A DNA stretch of 64,000 bases from Neisseria sp. oral taxon 014 str. F0314 (GTDB taxonomy: Bacteria > Pseudomonadota > Gammaproteobacteria > Burkholderiales > Neisseriaceae): contig NZ_CP040504.1 of NCBI RefSeq assembly GCF_005886145.1, positions 1,674,001-1,738,000 on the forward strand, in the 5' to 3' direction. A model generated the notes under the pieces. It was given only the letters and a program-made list of their open reading frames with translations. It did not search any database and was not told the DNA's origin. Each line of letters opens with the position of its first letter. Within the stretch, counting starts at the first letter, position 1. Positions 61,666 through 64,000 of this stretch are shown in pieces. The position numbers and the translations under genes are program-made.

Positions 61666-62223
61666 ATGAGAGGAGACTTGCTGATATTGCTTTCAGACGG
61701 CATCGTGATTTTGTGTATCGCACGCTGCCTGTTGCAGTGGGCCGGGTTGGATACCAATCATCCGTTGGCGAGGTTTTGCATCCAAGCGACCGACTGGCTG
61801 GTCAAACCGATCAGGAAACTGGTACCGCCGCAAGGGAAATGGGATGTCGCCTGTATATTGGCCGGACTGCTGTTTTACTATGCCGTGTTTATATTGATTC
61901 GGTTGACGGCTTCTTCAGAAGGATTCGGCGGCAGAGTGATTGCCGTAAATTTTATATTCGCCGTATTGGCACTGATGAAGGCGGCTGCCTATGTTTTATT
62001 CATCGGATTGTTTGTCCGCATGGTATTAAGTATTAAAAAACCATATTCTCCCGTTTCGGTATCGCTGCAACGTATCTTTGAATCCGTATTACGACCTTTC
62101 GTCTTCTTAAGGGGCGGTAGATACGATTTTTCGGGTAGTGTGTTGGCACTCGCCTTGTGGTTCTGGCTGGGCTATATCCTGCCGCAGCTGTTCAGAATGT
62201 TGAATCTGTGGCTGCTTCAGTAA
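61666..62223 (+). CDS. yggT: YggT family integral membrane protein
   Basis: A 185-residue inner-membrane protein of unknown function with two tandem YGGT units (about 10-95 and 100-180), each with two membrane helices and the pattern W..NHPLARFCIQATDWLVKPIRKLVPP. An AT-DUS near 61690 encodes LLSDGI in the first helix. Probably co-transcribed with proC. Confidence 0.9.
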   Translation: MRGDLLILLSDGIVILCIARCLLQWAGLDTNHPLARFCIQATDWLVKPIRKLVPPQGKWDVACILAGLLFYYAVFILIRLTASSEGFGGRVIAVNFIFAVLALMKAAAYVLFIGLFVRMVLSIKKPYSPVSVSLQRIFESVLRPFVFLRGGRYDFSGSVLALALWFWLGYILPQLFRMLNLWLLQ

Positions 62224-62304
62224 TGTTTCAGATACACGGGCGAGCGTAAGCAAAATGAAAAAAGTGCAAATCAGTATAAAAAGCACAGAATCTCATGCAA
62301 AACG

Positions 62305-62313
62305 TGTTATTAT
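62305..62313 (+). promoter_or_regulatory. Extended -10 promoter before dksA
   Basis: TGTTATTAT fits an extended -10 about 83 bases before dksA. The rest of the 172-base gap shows nothing clear. Confidence 0.4.
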
Positions 62314-62395
62314 GCGCCATTTCTTATGGTTGCAGACCTCAAGAAATTCATAAATAACAAGCATTTGCAAAATTTCCGATAACCAGAGTGAAAGA

Positions 62396-62818
62396 ATGAT
62401 TATGGCGAAACTGACAGAACAGGACATCTTGAATTGGAATGGGCCGGAAGATGATTACATGAACAGTGACCAACTGGCTTTCTTCCGCGAATTGCTGGTT
62501 AAAATGCAAGATGAGTTAATTCAAAACGCATCCGTTACGACAGGTCATTTGCAAGAGCACGAGTCTGCTCCGGATCCGGCCGACAGGGCAACACAAGAAG
62601 AAGAGTATGCCTTGGAATTACGCACCCGAGACCGAGAACGTAAACTGTTGGCCAAAGTCCAAGCTACTATTCGCAGCATAGATGAAGGTGATTACGGCTT
62701 TTGCGCCGATACGGGAGAACCTATCGGCCTTAAGCGTTTGCTTGCACGCCCGACGGCGACGTTGTCCGTCGAAGCACAAGAAAGGCGCGAGCGGATGAAA
62801 AAGCAGTTTGCCGATTGA
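62396..62818 (+). CDS. dksA: RNA polymerase-binding factor DksA, cysteine-poor form
   Basis: A 140-residue secondary-channel factor that works with ppGpp on rRNA and amino-acid promoters. The coiled coil with tip motif DPADRATQEE and the helix ELRTRDRERKL are intact. The C-terminal zinc site is mostly lost: C-ADT replaces CxxC and SVEA replaces CxxC, leaving one of four cysteines, as in zinc-independent DksA2-like proteins. Start ATG at 62396 suits AGAG at 62385; MAKLTEQDI at 62402 is an alternative. It lies directly upstream of the rRNA operon it probably controls. Confidence 0.93.
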   Translation: MIMAKLTEQDILNWNGPEDDYMNSDQLAFFRELLVKMQDELIQNASVTTGHLQEHESAPDPADRATQEEEYALELRTRDRERKLLAKVQATIRSIDEGDYGFCADTGEPIGLKRLLARPTATLSVEAQERRERMKKQFAD

Positions 62819-62851
62819 GCGGTGCTTCTTGCTCCCTTAATATATAAATTG

Positions 62852-62918
62852 AAACAATCCCCCGTTCGGACTCATTTTTATCTAAACATAATAGAGTCCG
62901 AGCGGGGGATTGTTTTAT
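62852..62918 (+). terminator. Terminator after dksA
   Basis: 22-base arms AAACAATCCCCC...GGACTC and complement (62852-62873, 62894-62915) with a single G-U pair, a 20-base AT-rich loop and a T-tract. No DUS. Confidence 0.85.
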
Positions 62919-63035
62919 CTAAATTTCGGATTCAATAAAATTTGTGTTGTGTTGTGTTGGTATTTGGGCGGGAGGAGATAAAATATTTCTTTGAATAACA
63001 GTTATTTGCGGGATGGGGTAAATTTTTGCGGTTGT

Positions 63036-63070
63036 TTGACTTGACTGGTGGGGTGTGGGAGGGGTATAGT
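63036..63070 (+). promoter_or_regulatory. rRNA operon promoter
   Basis: TTGACTTGACT gives a -35 (TTGACT at 63041-63046) 18 bases before TATAGT (63065-63070). The GC-rich segment after it (GCTGCGCTGCGGCGG) is a typical discriminator/early region of ppGpp- and DksA-controlled promoters. Confidence 0.65.
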
Positions 63071-63271
63071 TCGGTTCTTCGCTGCGCTGCGGCGGTGTTT
63101 CGGGCTGTTAATTATTAATTATAGCACGAAGCACGGGTTCTTTAACAATACAGATTACCGATAAGTGTGGGTGCCGAGGCCCCACACTGTTGAGAAGAAG
63201 ACAAGACGATGTTAGTAGACATTGTTCTGTTGGTTTCTTTGAAGCAGACCAGAAGTTAAGAAGTTAGAGAT
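63071..63271 (+). promoter_or_regulatory. rRNA leader with boxA-like antitermination site
   Basis: About 200 bases between promoter and 16S. GTTCTTTAACAA at 63137-63148 matches the boxA element (CTTTAACA) used by the NusB/S10 complex. The rest includes the expected processing stem half; nothing else recognised. Confidence 0.6.

Positions 63272-64000
<729 letters not shown>

Overview
The window is chromosomal DNA of a Neisseria species. The evidence is the very frequent DNA uptake sequence (DUS) GCCGTCTGAA, often as inverted pairs forming hairpins, together with the gene content: NtrYX, a secE-nusG-rpl-rpo-str-S10-spc-alpha superoperon, PilT/PilU, and a betaproteobacterial 16S rRNA start. By eye about 45 DUS copies carry the AG prefix (AGGCCGTCTGAA), about 10 are AGGTCGTCTGAA and only about 4 carry the meningococcal/gonococcal AT prefix. 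This points to a commensal Neisseria rather than N. meningitidis or N. gonorrhoeae; I cannot name the species.

Layout. 1-5.2 kb: rsmB (5' end cut off), a DUF4390 gene, and the NtrY/NtrX two-component pair. 5.3-6.8 kb, minus strand: proP. 7.4-11.4 kb: dprA-smg-topA. 11.6-12.6 kb: rsmD and a YfhL-type ferredoxin. 12.6-44.9 kb: tRNA-Tyr/Gly/Thr, tuf, tRNA-Trp, secE, nusG, rplKAJL, rpoBC, rpsL-rpsG-fusA-tuf-rpsJ, then the S10, spc and alpha operons through rplQ, about 32 kb of translation and transcription genes on one strand. 45-46 kb: rlmH and a degenerate alpha/beta-hydrolase gene. 46.2-49.5 kb, minus strand: lptD-surA, with amgK divergent. 50.6-54.6 kb: a MoCF-domain gene, argG, a TfpX/TfpZ-type gene and a lipoprotein gene. 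54.9-57.5 kb: dxs and a DUF3079 gene. 57.7-62.2 kb: pilU and pilT (minus) opposite yggS-proC-yggT (plus). 62.4 kb to the end: dksA, then the promoter, leader and first 0.7 kb of a 16S rRNA gene.

How it works together. The core is the protein-synthesis and RNA-polymerase superoperon. Probable promoters lie before the tRNA-tuf block, rplK, rpsL, rplC and the rrn operon, and terminators or attenuators lie after tRNA-Trp, rplA, rplL, rpoC, rpsJ, rpsQ and rplQ. The flanks hold outer-membrane biogenesis (LptD, SurA), peptidoglycan sugar salvage (AmgK), twitching motility and DNA uptake functions (PilT, PilU, DprA), and stringent control (DksA).

No mobile element, prophage, CRISPR array or defence island is visible, and I did not find a clearly new multi-gene system. 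The most interesting signals are reductive or regulatory: an NtrX whose sigma54-ATPase motifs have decayed, a hydrolase in which a DUS appears to overwrite the catalytic histidine, a DksA with one of four zinc cysteines, DUS copies that supply stop codons, and several unexplained inverted repeats in the ribosomal and RNA-polymerase operons.
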